A stretch of DNA of 64,000 bases from Megaleporinus macrocephalus (GCA_021613375.1 CM038714.1:42543123-42607122), one strand, 5' to 3'; positions 36,159 to 47,178 are shown, counted from the stretch's first letter. Notes: generated by a model not told the origin, from the sequence alone. Made by a program: numbers and translations.

Positions 36159-39100
36159 CGTATGCATATGTTGCCATTATTTGCTTCTGTTGCAGCTCTT
36201 TTGATTTGGAATGTTTTTTCTTCTGACTTTTGGGCTTTTTTAACAGGGGGTGTTTCTTAGATGAGGCCGTTCACCTTCTCTCTCAGTGACAGCAAGGCTG
36301 GTGGCCCACTGTTGTTTTGCACAGTGTTTTCTTGCCATTTAAAAAAAGAGTCTACTTCATTTTTTGCTCACAATTCAATGTTTTTTTTAACTTATTTTTG
36401 TTTTTCTTTGTAAATTAAGCAAGTATTATTAAAGCCAATTATACAGTTATAATTAACCTGGCACATAAATAAATCTAAAAGATTAAATGAAATTATGTAA
36501 GACTACATTTTTTTTCAAATGATAATACAAACAACAGACCCGAAAATGTTAAATAAATAATTTATGGCAACATTCCCTTTTAAATAATATAAATAACCTT
36601 ACTTGTCAGGATCGAAAAAAGTAGACGTATTCACCTGCACTCTGTACTGGTCAGCTGACTTAGAGTGACAGGTCTTCTGAGAGCTGTGATCTATCTCGAA
36701 CATGGCAGAAGACATACATACTGTTGAATTATCATATTTATTAATGTAATATGTGCTCAGCGTCCTGTGTCCCCCAGTGTAAAATACTGTAGCACTCAAA
36801 TTAAATATATAAGGAGTCTATTAGGTTAGCTTTGTCGTTGATCTCTTCTAGATTTGCGGCTGGTTATATCAGTAGTTCCTAACACTGGTGAACTACAGCT
36901 GTGCATGGCATAGGCATAGATTCATCATTCATAAGAATGGTGGGGACATGTCCCTACCAATATTTTGGGAAGACAGAAATGTCTTTATCAATGTTTGAGC
37001 AAAATCATTCATTACCTTAGGAATGAAGTCATAGTAGATAATTCCAACGTCCAACTTCATTGGTTGAAAAGGAATCTAAGTACTGGTATGTTTTGATATG
37101 CAAGAAGAAGTACACCGGTACACCAAATAGTAAAATGTAGTACCAGTCCACCATGTACACATACTTCTGGGACAATGTCACATGGTTTTCATGAGTAGAA
37201 ATGAGGAACACATTTCCCCTTACAGAAAATAAGTATACTTAATGTTAATTTTATTAAGTATACTTTATGCAGTTACTATACTAATGTCATTGTACTAGGA
37301 GTACACTCGTATATGTACTATTTTAATACTTCTTGGGACTAAATTGGCCCAATTTCTAGTTTTTAAAAGTATACTTTTAAGTACACTTTAAGTGTAAGAA
37401 TAGTAAACCAAGTATACAACTAGTTTACATCTTCTGTACTGCAACTACACTAAAAGTAATCTTAAGGGTTTACTGTTAGTTTACTAGCTTGTAAGTTTTC
37501 TTTAAGTGAACTTAACATAATACTTATAATTTACTTAAAATAGAACTTAACAACGTTTACTTACTCACCAGTGGACACACGTAAAATAAACAAGACACAC
37601 TCAGATTAAGAAACATATGTATCTTTATAAATCTTTATAAATCAAATTTTAAATAAATATTGTACTGGATGTGTTTTTGTGCAGAGCAAGAATACTTACT
37701 TCTACTATCTCAATTAAAAGATTAAGTACAAGTAAAGGTTAATTATACTTAGACTGTTCTTTACTTGTCAGTATAACCCAAGCATACTTAAGTGTAACTG
37801 TGTTTAGTATATCACTGAGAAGTACATAAAAGTAAAAAGAAAGCATACTCAGTTCCTTTTAGTTTAAAAGAAGTAAACTAATGGTACACTTGAATAAACT
37901 TTTTGTAAGGGTCCCCTTTAAGCAGTCAAGTGGAAATTCAAGAAAACTGGAACTGGATTTAAGAAAAATGAGTTTGTTTCAAGTTTAACCAGTAAACTCC
38001 CAAGGCACAGGGAGGGGCAAAGTGAATGATTTAAGGTGACGCACCCACTTAAGCAAATAGGAACTGGACCCTTTTCTTCAATTTCACTTTAATAAACATC
38101 CCAGATCTTGCTTTAACCTTAATCTTTGCCTAAACACAGGCTGTATATGAAACAGCCTACTATATACAGCTTCCATACTGATTGTGTAGTATATGCAGTA
38201 TGTGACCCACACAGATTTCCCCAGGACGCCAAAGATTCCTATAGCAAAATATTCCAGTGCACAGCCAGAGCTACTGGATCTTTATGTTTTTTAAAATGCT
38301 CTCTGTATAAATTAATCACAGCAACTCAGTTTAGCTATACTTAAAATTCTGTGTTTTGTTTGTCTATATTATTTTCTGTGCTGTGTGTTTTATACTTGAT
38401 GTAAAATGAAATTTCAAAAATCAAATACAAAATCACACAAATGTATGTAGGTGGGCACTGTCTAGCAGCTGAGGGCGTGCTTTAAACCAAACACTATGAT
38501 TGGCTCTAGTTCATCAATAGTCAACATCAAATTTAATTATGATGAATAGCACCAAGCGCCCCGTTTCCTCAGTTTCTGCTCGTTCTCTGCATTCCTCCTG
38601 CTTTTTTCTTCTCCTTGATTCCATCAAAGACAGGAACAGTAGCACATTTCTGGATGTGGTCTCTGAGTTGTTAGATGACCAGCCACTTCAACTCAGTTGA
38701 TCAATAGGGAGCGCATTTAAACACCTTCTTCTGAGAACCATTCCTGGGAAAAATGTGATGAATATTAATGAGCGAAAGACAGATTTCAGAATCGGCCAAT
38801 AGAACATCAGCAAATAGAAACAAAAGAAAAAACAGCAAAGAAAGCAAAATGAGAATCAACAAGTTTGTTATACATGTCATTATTTGTATTTGCAACATAT
38901 GTTAAACATTTGATTTAAATTAACTTCAAAAAACCTTTGAAGTTACAATTTTCTAGCACCTTCTCTATAAATCTTGTCTTCTGTTTTGGAAGTCATGTGC
39001 ACACTTTCCACCAGCGATTTTTGTGTATATGTATTGTTTGTAGGAGACCCGCAGCAGGTGTTGTGAAACGTGAGATAACATTGTTTCTCTACTATAAGAA

Positions 39101-42100
39101 GAGTGGGGGGGACGACATGTGTGACCTAATACATATTGCACGATTGCTTACTGTACAGTTCACAAGACTTTGTTGTAATGTGCAAGCATGTTATTCATCT
39201 TTAACTATGCTGGATTTTAGTATTATAATCATTACTATTATTACTATTATTATTATTATTAGTTATAAAGTGACTTGGTACCTAATGGAAAGTCCATGTG
39301 GGCTGAAATTGGACCTTATTTTGATTTGTTGGACCAATAGAATTGCTCCAAAATAGCTTGGAATAATTTCTGGTGCCATTGACTTCCATTGAAAATAAAG
39401 TATGATTTAGTTATTTTCTGTAAAGTTGCAATTCCTTGTTTTTCATTGGACAGCGATGAATTATATTTGCGTTTGTAATGCTTTATCATGATTGGCTCAC
39501 AGCAGCAGTAACTCATAGCTGGCTGTAATCAGTGGCATTTACACTGTGTTTACTAATACCAACCAACCAACAGCCCCACAGATTTAACACATTAACCCAC
39601 CGGTACACTCCATACAGCTTATAAAGGGCTTGACAGTAAATTGATGAGCTGGATCAGGTGTTTTAAAGTAGAAAACAGTTCAAACTGTGCGGAACTGTAG
39701 GTCTCTCAAAGCAGGGTTAATACACACTCATTTAAACATCTCCCAAACTCACCCAATCTGCTCTATACTGGACACTGCCAGATCACAGCTCACAGAGTGG
39801 ACTTGGCTACATTCTCAGAAGACCTGTCTTCTAAGACCGCCACCCCTCACCATCACAAAAAGTCAGAAGCAGTCAGAAAATTCCATGATTCCAGTAAGTA
39901 ATGTAAGTAAAATCAGAAAAACAATGGCTGTCAAACAAGTAATACTTTTATATAGAAATGAGTACAAATGCTTAGTTACATAAGCAGCACGGTGGTGTAG
40001 TGGTCGCCTCACAGCAAGGCGATCCAGGTTGGATTTCCGGTCCGGACCGTTCTGTGTGGACTGAACATGTTCTCCCCCGTGCTTGGGTGGGTTTTCTTCC
40101 AAGTACTCCAGGTTATTGCGCATGGAGTTCATGTTGAGCTTATTTGAATGAGCTTAATGAACTTATTCTGAGTGAATGTTGTGTTTAATTTGTTTTCAGG
40201 GCCGAATCCTCGAGCGTCTGGGTTTGTGTAGTGAGGTGAGTTTGACTCGAAAGTGTTCGGATGGCATTAGCAGTAAACGACCACCCACGCCTGGTCTCCG
40301 CATTAAGGACATGACCTTCAGTGGTGTGCCCGTGAGGGTGTATGAGCCCACAACTTCTTCAGCTCAGAAGAAGCGAGGACTGATGTTCTTTCATGGTGGA
40401 GGATGGGTGTTTGGCAGTATAGGTAAGGCCTGCAGTGTCTTTGGCTGATTTGAATATTAAAATATATGTTACTTTTAGTGTTGTTGATATAATTGTGTTG
40501 TTTCTGAACGTAGATTTACATCATGATAACTGCTGGCACATTGCCAAAGAGACTAATACCACAGTTGTGTCAGTTGGGTAAGTCTACTTTATATAATCAG
40601 TAGAATGAACTGTAGAGATGGAGAAATTGGCATAACATCAAGAATAAAGGTACAATGAGGCTATAATACAATTTAAATTTCTGTTTCAGAAGTGCCAATC
40701 AAATCTTGGGCTTGATAACTAGACAAAAAACTTTAAATACATCATTACAGTGTGTCACTGAATATATACAATAAATAAAGTCTACACTGTTTACACTGGT
40801 TAACTCCACTGCTGTCACTCTCACATACACACTGTAAGACTTTTTCTGTTTCAGTTTTGTATATTCTATTTATTTTATGTTCTATCTTTATTTTTTGTTG
40901 TAACTGCCCTGTTTTGTCTTACCTTGTGCACTTGTGGAATAGCTACCGGATGTCTAGAATTTATCTTTCTATTATTCAATAACTTTGAAACACTTGAAAC
41001 ACACACAAACCCAGATAGCTAATAAGTCTGTTAACTCTGTTATTGGATTAATAGTTACCTTTCTGGGCCTTAATTCAATCTAACAATCAGAGAATGCTGC
41101 TTAAATGGCCTGGTGAATAATAAGTGCAGTAATTCAATTGTGATTGGATTATTATGTTTTTGATCTTTTCATTAACTATGAAGATATGTCAAAAAGATAT
41201 CTACTGAAGTTATCATGCAAACCAGCTAGCCAGCTTTCTCTTGTTAAGTGAGAGAAGTGAGAGAAGTTGGTAGTCCAGCCAGGAATCTGGGCTGAAATTG
41301 TGTAATGGCCATTCTCACACACACATGAGATACCCGGGCCGTTCTGTGTGGAGTGTTCATGTTTCTTATCATGCTTGAGTGGGTTTCCTCCGGGTTCCAC
41401 CACAATCCACCTATTATTGCTCTATGGTTTTCTATTTTCAGCTTGTCAGAGATGAATTAACATTAAAAGAAAAAAACTTTTTCCTACTATAATCTTTAGG
41501 GGTGCTGGGGCTCAATTTAGGGGTGCTTTAGCACCGCTAAAATAGGGCTAGCTACGCCCCTGCAATGCACCCAAAGAATTTCTAGATTTGTGTTTTAGTT
41601 ACTGTGTCAAACTACGTTGAATAATCTTGTGTATGTACTGAAATATGCAGAGAGAGTTGATACGGAGTTCTACTGTGTATCTACAACTACTAATAATAAT
41701 TATGAATATGTTTTTAATGAAAATGTAAAATATTAAAGTGATTATTAAATTGTGTCTGTTCTTTTCCCGCAGTTACCGTCTTGCCCCCGAGCACAGGTTT
41801 CCTGCCCACCTGGATGACTGTGAAGCTGCCACCGTTCATTTCCTCTCCGTGGCGGAGGCTGAGTTTGGGGTGGACCCTACCAGGGTGGTACTAGGTGGAG
41901 ACAGTGCTGGAGGAAACCTGACGGCTGCTCTCAGTCAGAGACTGATCAGAAAACATGCTGGACGTCTGCCCTCTCCTCTTGCACTCGTCCTCATCTACCC
42001 CGCCCTGCAAATGGCAGATTTCAACTTACCGTCCTACCAGCAGAACCACGCAGTACCTCTATTGTTCCGAGCCAAGATGGCTTTCTACTACCTACAGTAC

Positions 42101-42855
42101 CTCAATGGAGACATGTCTGTGTGCCAGGACGTTCTAGCTGGCAGACACGTTCCAGCAGAGCTTAAGCTGCATTACAAGAAGTGGCTTGACCCGGCTAATC
42201 TACCGCCCGAGTTCAGAGAGAGAAGTGACCACAAAACAAAGGTGGGTTCTAGCTGGATCTATTTACACTGTGTTATATGTATATTAGTGAAATGCTGATG
42301 GATTTATACTTAACTGTGGTATTGCTTCTGAATTTCTGTATAACTTGATTAAAATACATTAAGATAGATTTATCTATCTACACTGCAGCTTTCTGGTAGA
42401 TACTGGATTCACTAAAGATGTTCTACTGCAACATAAAGACTGTAAACAACACAAAAATGTTCTGTAACATAAAGACTTATAGAAGCTGAAGTTCTTTAAC
42501 TTCTATTTGAATCACTACTACAATCTGCCAAAAGCAGGTGGCCATGGACCACGATGGTGAGGTATACCACATCATCAAAGATGGACTGCAGCCAGAGTTC
42601 TCTCCTTTGCTGGCCGAGGATGATGTTCTTCGTCTCACGCCTCCCACCTTCATCCTGACCTGTGAGTATGATGTGCTGAGGGATGATGGGATCCTGTTCC
42701 AGAAGAGACTGAAGGACCTCGGAGTGGACGTCACCTGGCATCACATTCCTGGCGGTTTCCATGGCATTTTTAACTTTTTCAGCAAGAGGCAGCTCTACTT
42801 TCCTGCTGGAGAGAGAGCCATGGAGCACGTTGTTAGCTACATTAAAGCACTATGA
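34058..42855 (+). CDS. aadacl4: aadacl4-like alpha/beta-hydrolase, tandem copy A, five exons
   Basis: Joined exons 34058-34234, 40200-40422, 40514-40577, 41773-42241 and 42538-42855 total 1251 nt, or 416 residues plus stop; human AADACL4 is about 407. Seen: an N-terminal hydrophobic segment (residues 4-29, type II signal-anchor-like), the oxyanion-hole HGGGW (124-128), YRLAPEHRFP, the nucleophile elbow GDSAGG with Ser199, Asp356 in EYDVLRDD, and His386 in FHGIF. Known of the family: AADAC/NCEH1-type serine hydrolases are ER-membrane esterases acting on lipid esters or xenobiotics; the AADACL4 substrate is not established. All splice sites are GT-AG and phases match (0, 1, 2, 0). Exon 1 is 6 kb upstream of exon 2; pairing it with these exons is inferred from frame, phase and the same arrangement in copy B. 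A polyadenylation signal AATAAA lies at 43237-43242. Confidence 0.88.
34990..36095 (+). mobile_element. Tc1-like element, degraded and interrupted
   Basis: AACAAGCACCTGGACATGCG, GAATGGGTCGCTCTCAGG, CACAGTCAACTGTCAGTGG and GGAAGCGATT-like sequence encode N-terminal Tc1 transposase segments (MGRSQELSE, SSLLNIPQSTVSG). The 3' part resumes at 35890 with GGTTCTCATCCAACATCAG and ends TTATTAAACACTATGGATTA. Stop codons and a nested element inactivate it. Confidence 0.8.
35470..35890 (-). mobile_element. Second Tc1-like fragment nested in reverse orientation
   Basis: Read on the minus strand it contains TTGATTTGCATAAAACTGG, GAATGCTCAGAGGAG, CCATGGCAGGACACCCGGG and GACGAAACAAAGGTTGAATT, successive Tc1 transposase segments of a different subfamily. 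It separates the two halves of the plus-strand element. Confidence 0.75.
36102..36154. repeat. (AT)n microsatellite
   Basis: An uninterrupted run of about 26 AT units at the 3' end of the Tc1-like element. Confidence 0.95.
36600..38700 (+). repeat. Upstream module U, copy 2, carrying an inserted element
   Basis: Homologous to 31748-32980 and 54480-55760. The homology is split by an insertion at about 37217-37911. It lies between the intact exon 1 of copy A and its decayed promoter copy. Confidence 0.65.
37217..37911. mobile_element. Non-autonomous DNA element rich in AGTATACTT-type motifs
   Basis: It interrupts module U relative to copies at 31748 and 54480. The ends CCCTTACAGAAAA and TTTTTGTAAGGG are inverted repeats. 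The interior has many AAGTATACTT, AAGTACACTT and TAAGTATAC-like motifs and no coding frame. The target duplication could not be fixed with certainty. Confidence 0.65.
38940..39290 (+). pseudogene. Decayed aadacl4 promoter copy that has lost exon 1
   Basis: Sequence homologous to the aadacl4 promoters is present, including GTTGTGAAACGTGAGATAAC and a TATA-like TATAAGAA at 39093-39100. The homology then jumps from the leader directly to sequence that lies downstream of exon 1 in the other copies (CACAAGACTTTG... onwards). Exon 1 itself is deleted. It lies about 1 kb upstream of exon 2 of copy A and matches the decayed copy at 57345-57860. Confidence 0.7.
39328..39458 (-). mobile_element. MITE fragment, CATCGCTGTCC family (reverse)
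   Basis: AATTGCTCCAAAATAGCTTG, CCATTGACTTCCATTGAA and GTTTTTCATTGGACAGCGAT match the 6055-6301 element in reverse complement. It lies in aadacl4 copy A intron 1. Confidence 0.75.
39510..39815 (+). repeat. Duplicated intron-1 segment before aadacl4 exon 2 (copy A)
   Basis: Nearly the same sequence is found at 58175-58470 in copy B (for example CACCGGTACACTCCATACAG and GATGAGCTGGATCAGGTGTT). It marks the tandem duplication outside coding sequence. Confidence 0.8.
39985..40125 (+). mobile_element. tRNA-like/SINE-like fish repeat
   Basis: AGCACGGTGGTGTAGTGGTC resembles a pol III A box, and CCAGGTTGGATTTCC a B box. GACCGTTCTGTGTGGACTG and GAACATGTTCTCC complete the family signature. It is present in copy A intron 1 and absent from copy B, so it inserted after the gene duplication or was lost from B. 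Confidence 0.65.
40200..40422 (+). CDS. aadacl4: aadacl4 copy A exon 2
   Basis: It starts after TTTTCAG with GRILERLGLCSE and ends in the oxyanion-hole region HGGGWVFGSI, with donor GTAAGG after one base of codon 134. The 223-nt length is identical to the exon in copy B. Confidence 0.93.
40514..40577 (+). CDS. aadacl4: aadacl4 copy A exon 3
   Basis: This short 64-nt exon encodes DLHHDNCWHIAKET and TTVVSVG. The acceptor is ...CGTAG and the donor GTAAGT. It joins exon 2 (phase 1) to exon 4 (phase 2) in frame and has an exact-length counterpart in copy B. Confidence 0.9.
41325..41410 (+). mobile_element. SINE-like fish repeat fragment
   Basis: GGGCCGTTCTGTGTGGAGTG and GCTTGAGTGGGTTTCCTCCG match the 39985-40125 family. 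It lies in aadacl4 copy A intron 3. Confidence 0.55.
41773..42241 (+). CDS. aadacl4: aadacl4 copy A exon 4 (nucleophile exon)
   Basis: The 469-nt exon begins after CCCGCAG with YRLAPEHRFPAHLDDCE and contains the GGDSAGG nucleophile elbow (Ser199), then LIYPALQ and the LPSYQQN segment typical of AADACL4. It ends after AAG with donor GTGGGT. Confidence 0.94.
42538..42855 (+). CDS. aadacl4: aadacl4 copy A exon 5 (terminal)
   Basis: It follows the acceptor AAAGCAG and encodes 105 residues from VAMDHDGEVYHI to YIKAL and TGA. It contains the acid residue in EYDVLRDDG and the catalytic His in GGFHGIFNFF. It is two codons longer near its start than copy B. Confidence 0.93.
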   Translation: MAMDHDGEVYHIIKDGLQPEFSPLLAEDDVLRLTPPTFILTCEYDVLRDDGILFQKRLKDLGVDVTWHHIPGGFHGIFNFFSKRQLYFPAGERAMEHVVSYIKAL

Positions 42856-43260
42856 AGCTGAGTACACAGACTCACTTCTCCTAAATGTAGGTTAGTAGGG
42901 AGTTATTAGACAAATGTAGCTAACAAGTAAGTATATACACCATGACTGCCCCCATTCTGAAGAAAATAATTGTAACATGACATTTTTATAATAATTTTCT
43001 TATAAAATCTTTTATATGTATACATAGTAGAGAAGACAAAAAGGTTTTTTTATGACATACACTGAGCTAACTTATATATAGCATTATAAATTATAGCAAC
43101 GCTGAGCACTGTTTGGGGTAACTTGTTGAACTGACTTTATGGCATCTGAAAATTATTATCATTTAAAATATATTTTGTTTAATGCTTGAGATGATTTATT
43201 TAAAAATTTTATAAGGCTTTTTAAAAATATTAATTCAATAAAATAATTCCTGTCGTTGTG
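42856..43260 (+). other. aadacl4: aadacl4 copy A 3' UTR
   Basis: This is AT-rich sequence after the stop codon, with AATAAA at 43237-43242. Parts (for example around 43130-43200) are recognisably homologous to 63770-63860 downstream of copy B, so the 3' flank was included in the tandem duplication. Confidence 0.5.
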
Positions 43261-43429
43261 TCTAGAGTAGTTTACTCAAAAAACATATGTGGCAAAATTA
43301 TTGAATACTAAAAAATAAAAACAAAGGACTGTAATATTTTTAAAATTGCTTTTAGTGCAATGTTTTTGTTGTCTATGACTATGTTCTGTCATTTCTGCCT
43401 TACTGAGTATAAATATGAGGTAACACACA

Positions 43430-44215
43430 CTTATAATGCCTCTGTCATCCATCAATATGGGTAAAAACCCACAAGTTCTTAGCTCAAGTAAAAAAGCTGT
43501 TGAGCTGCATATGTCAGGCCAAAATCAGGACCAGTTTAAAAAGCATACAACAGCCCAAAGTTGGCCCACAAAAGGAGGTATCAAGATATGGCCTCCACAC
43601 ACAGTGCACAGGAGGCTAAGAGAAGCTTGAAGCTCTCGACTGCTTAGTAGCATCTTTGGGTTTCAGCAATTCTACATCAAAAGAGAGACGCCTCCTCACC
43701 ACCAAGACCCTCTGGATGAGACTAGGATACAATCCCAGTGTCCAAACCTTGACAAGCACCACTGGAATCATTTGTTGTGGTTAGATCAGACAAAAGTTGA
43801 GCTCTCTGGCCATAAACACCATCCTCGCGATTGGGAAGAAGGAGGAAAATACAAAGAAGAGCACCTCATAATCTCGGTTAAATATGGTGGTGGCTCTTTG
43901 ATGCTTTTGGGCAGTTTTGGGGCTAGTGGTTCAGCTGCTCATGATGAGGTCAGTGATGTAATGATTCAATTCAATACCAGAAGAGTTTAGCTGAAAATCT
44001 GCCTCTGAAAGGCTGAAACTGGGTAGTGCACCGGTCTTCTAACAAAACAATGATACAAAGTACACATCAAAATAGACAAAAATCAAGGTTCTACACTGAC
44101 CTTCTCAGTGTCCAGACTGGAAGGCACTTGAAAATCTGTGATCTTAACATCAGATGGCAGTTCACACAAGAAAAACCCAAGAGAACCTGTTTTATTCTAA
44201 AAATCTATAAATAAA
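43430..44215 (+). mobile_element. Tc1-like transposase pseudogene
   Basis: Broken frames contain KAVELHMSGQNQDQFKK, LLWLDQTKVELSG and KYGGGSLMLLGSFGASGS, corresponding to the helix-turn-helix and DDE regions of Tc1-like transposases. Several frameshifts and an altered acidic residue context make it inactive. It lies immediately 3' of aadacl4 copy A. The tail 44130-44220 recurs at 48610-48705. Confidence 0.8.
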
Positions 44216-44399
44216 AACATCATACTTCATAGGAGTCCAGAACACATCCAGAACCATCCCTGTCACCAAAAATTGTGGTGGAAATTCTACGTGACCAGCC
44301 AGAGAGTAAAGTAAAGAATATGTTTATTAGGACATAGCAGACACACACATGAGAGCTATGAGGGAACAACTCTTACTCAAGCTGAGAACAAAGGTGTCA

Positions 44400-44600
44400 A
44401 AAGTATTCACATATGTTACTCAGGTAGAAGTATAGATACTTGGGTTTAGAAATACTTCTGTAGAAGTAGAAGTAGTAGTATCAACTAAAGCTTTTTACTC
44501 CAGTAAAAGTGCTGCTTTCAAAACTACTTAAAGTATAAAAGTAAAAGTAATGTCGAACTAAAAAGGCCTATAGTGCATAATGACTATAATGTTATATTAA
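44400..44600. repeat. Fish interspersed repeat of the AGTAGAAGTA type
   Basis: AAAGTATTCACATATGTTAC, CTCAGGTAGAAGTATAGATA and CTCCAGTAAAAGTGCTGC are typical of an abundant teleost repeat rich in GTAGAAGTA/AAAAGTA motifs. The family name is not known to me. Confidence 0.5.
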
Positions 44601-44681
44601 AATGTTATCAAAATGTTGATAAATTTGGGATGCACTAGGCTTCCTGTTTCAGCCGCATATACGCCCATTGACGCCCAGTAT

Positions 44682-45770
44682 TTGATGCCTGTAAAGCTGT
44701 TTATTATGTAGGGTCTCCTTACAGGTTGCCAATTAGCCAATTACATCCTCAGAGGCAAGTAGTGATGTTAATGCCTGTAAACCTATTCATTATGAAGGTT
44801 CTCCTTCTAGGCCGTTTATCAGCATTTTACAGCTTTAGAGGCAGCGAGTGATGTTGATGATCCAAAGCTGTTTATTATTAGGGTCTCCTTCCAGGCTATT
44901 TATCAGTGGACTACAGCTTTAGATGCAGGTAGTGATGTTGATGCCTGTAAACCTATTTACTATGTAGGGGTCTCCTTACAGGCTGCCTATCAGCCAATTA
45001 CAGCCTCAGGGGCAGGTAGTGATGTGGATGCCTTTAAAGCTGTTTATTATGTAGGGGTCTCCTTACAGGCTGCCTATCAGCCAATTACAGCCTCAGAGGC
45101 ATGTAGTGATGTTGATGCCTGTAAACCTATTTACTATGTAGGGGTCTCCTTACAGGCTACCTATCAGCCAATTACAGCCTCAGAGGCAGGTAGTGACGTG
45201 GATGCCTCTAAACCTATTTATTATGTAGGGGTCTCCTTACAGACTGCCTATCAGCCAATTACAGCCTCAGAGGCATGTAGTGATGTTGATGTCTGTAAAA
45301 TTATTTACTATGTAGGGGTCTCCTTACAGGCTGCCTATCAGCCAATTACAGCCTCAGAGGCATGTAGTGATGTTGATGCCTGTAAACATATTTACTATGT
45401 AGGGGTCTCCTTACAGGCTGCCTATCAGCCAATAACAGCCTCAGAGGCATGTAGTGATGTTGATGCCTGTAAACCTATGTACTATGTAGGGGTCTCCTTA
45501 CAGGCTGCCTATCAGCCAATTACAGCCTCAGAGGCAGGTAGTGATGTTGATGCCTGTAAAATTATTTACTATGTAGGGGTCTCCTTACAGGCTACCTATC
45601 AGCCAATTACAGCCTCAGAGGCATGTAGTGATGTTGATGCCTGTAAAATTATTTATTATGTAGGGGTCTCCTTACAGGCTGCCTATCAGCCAATTACAGC
45701 CTCAGAGGCAGGTAGTGATGTGGATGCCTCTAAAGCTGTTTATTATGTAGGGTGCTCTTTCAGGCTTTGT
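44682..45770. repeat. Minisatellite, 87-bp unit, about 12 copies
   Basis: Each unit reads approximately GATGCCTGTAAACCTATTTA, CTATGTAGGGGTCTCCTTAC, AGGCTGCCTATCAGCC, AATTACAGCCTCAGAGGCA, TGTAGTGATGTT. The first three or four and the last units are more diverged. Since 87 is divisible by three, the middle units form an uninterrupted 262-codon frame (45024-45812) repeating YYVGVSLQAAYQPITASEA. I regard this as a by-product. Confidence 0.92.
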
Positions 45771-46029
45771 TTCCTCTGTAGGAGTCCAGAGAACAACTCT
45801 CACTCAAACTGAGAATGACTCAGCTAAAATCCTGTGTGGATGACATGGTGACCTGGTGGCGTGAGGCTTTCTGTGTGACTAGGCAAGAATCGAGTTCTAC
45901 ACATACACAGATGATATATGGCCTTCAGAACCAGCCAATACTGGTTTTCTTTAAGGAGCTGGCTTATGGTTTGCTCTTGGCCTTAAGGATGCGACCAACA
46001 GTGTTGCATATACACACACACATAGTATA

Positions 46030-46170
46030 TCCTTGGACAATAAACAGATTAGGAGGCAACAACATCACTACCTGCCTCTAAAGCTGTAAATGGTTGATAA
46101 ACAGCCTGAAAAGAGACCCAACATAACAAACAGCTTTAGAGGCATCAACATCACTGCCTGCCTCTGAGGC
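46030..46170. repeat. Inverted copies of the 87-bp minisatellite unit
   Basis: AGGCAACAACATCACTACC, CCTCTAAAGCTGTAAATGG and GCATCAACATCACTGCC are reverse complements of the direct units (GTAGTGATGTTGATGCC, CAGCTTTAGAGG). About one and a half units are inverted. Confidence 0.8.
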
Positions 46171-46244
46171 TGTGCGTACGTACATAACTACTCACTGAGA
46201 GCTGTGAATTCAGCCATACATACACATACATATAAATTCCTTCA

Positions 46245-46530
46245 GAGCTCTCCTTCCAGGAAGTTTATTAGCAAATTACAGCCTAGAGGCCAGTAGGGAT
46301 GTTGATACCTCTAAAGCTGTTTATTACGTAGGGTCTCTTTCTAGGCTGTTTATCAGCCTTTTACAGCTTTAGAGGCAGGTCGTGATGCCTCCAAACCTGT
46401 TTATTATGTAGGGTCTCCTTCTAGGCTGTTTATCAGAATTTTACAGCTTTAGAGGCAGGTAGTGATGTCGATGCCTCTAAAGTTTATTACACAAGCTCTC
46501 TTTCTAGGCTGTTTGTCAGCCATTGTGCTT
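46245..46530. repeat. Diverged direct copies of the 87-bp minisatellite unit
   Basis: AAGCTGTTTATTACGTAGGG, CAGCTTTAGAGGCAGGT and further units resume in direct orientation after the inverted stretch, resembling the older-looking units at 44682-44950. Confidence 0.8.
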
Positions 46531-47119
46531 AGTGTTATATTTTCTCAGAGAACTAAAGATGTTAATTCTTTGTTTTTGTTTTATTAGACTCTTCCAGGCT
46601 TTTCATTAGTCAATTTGTTAAACTGATGTTAGACTGAACACAGGTCAGCACAAGCTGGACTGCAATTGGATGTAGCTGCCTTAAATGAACTTCTTTATTT
46701 AAATAAAAAACATGTTTTCAGAAGCCCTATAAGCATGGGCTGCATTGTCATTTGTTTTGAATTAAATAAAGAAATTCCTTTATGGCATAGAATGAGTGCT
46801 GCACCTTTCCTGCTTTGCCTTAGTTTAATATGAAAATAAATCAAATGCATTTATTTTCTTGTTATAGGTGCCACCCAAAAAAAAAGTGTAGGTTTGTTTT
46901 ACTTTTACCATGTACATACATTTACCCAGTGAAAATATTTTTTATATAAATATCAATAATTTATTTAACAGTAAACAATAATTTTATCAATAAATAAATG
47001 CTTCACTATGCAGTTGTCAACACTGAACCGACAACAATGCTGGTGTCAACCAAAGTTAACTGAGGGTATGATTCTAAGCAGTAGTTAAAAACATCTATTT
47101 AATCAGGCATATGTGTGTA

Positions 47120-47120
<1 letters not shown>
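46530..47120. other. AT-rich intergenic sequence, nothing recognised
   Basis: No exon, RNA gene or named repeat seen between the minisatellite relics and the next (AT)n tract. Confidence 0.5.

Positions 47121-47123
<3 letters not shown>

Positions 47124-47178
<55 letters not shown>
47124..47178. repeat. (AT)n microsatellite
   Basis: About 27 AT units, directly abutting the left end of a Tc1-like element that inserts at TA. Confidence 0.95.

Noticed and set aside
39985..40125. tRNA gene because of A-box and B-box-like sequences
   Set aside because: No cloverleaf or anticodon arm can be formed convincingly, and the rest matches an interspersed fish repeat.
45024..45812. 262-codon open frame that could be called a repeat protein gene
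   Set aside because: It is produced by a minisatellite whose 87-bp unit is a multiple of three. There is no signal, domain or splice context, and the same units continue out of frame on both sides and inverted at 46030-46170.
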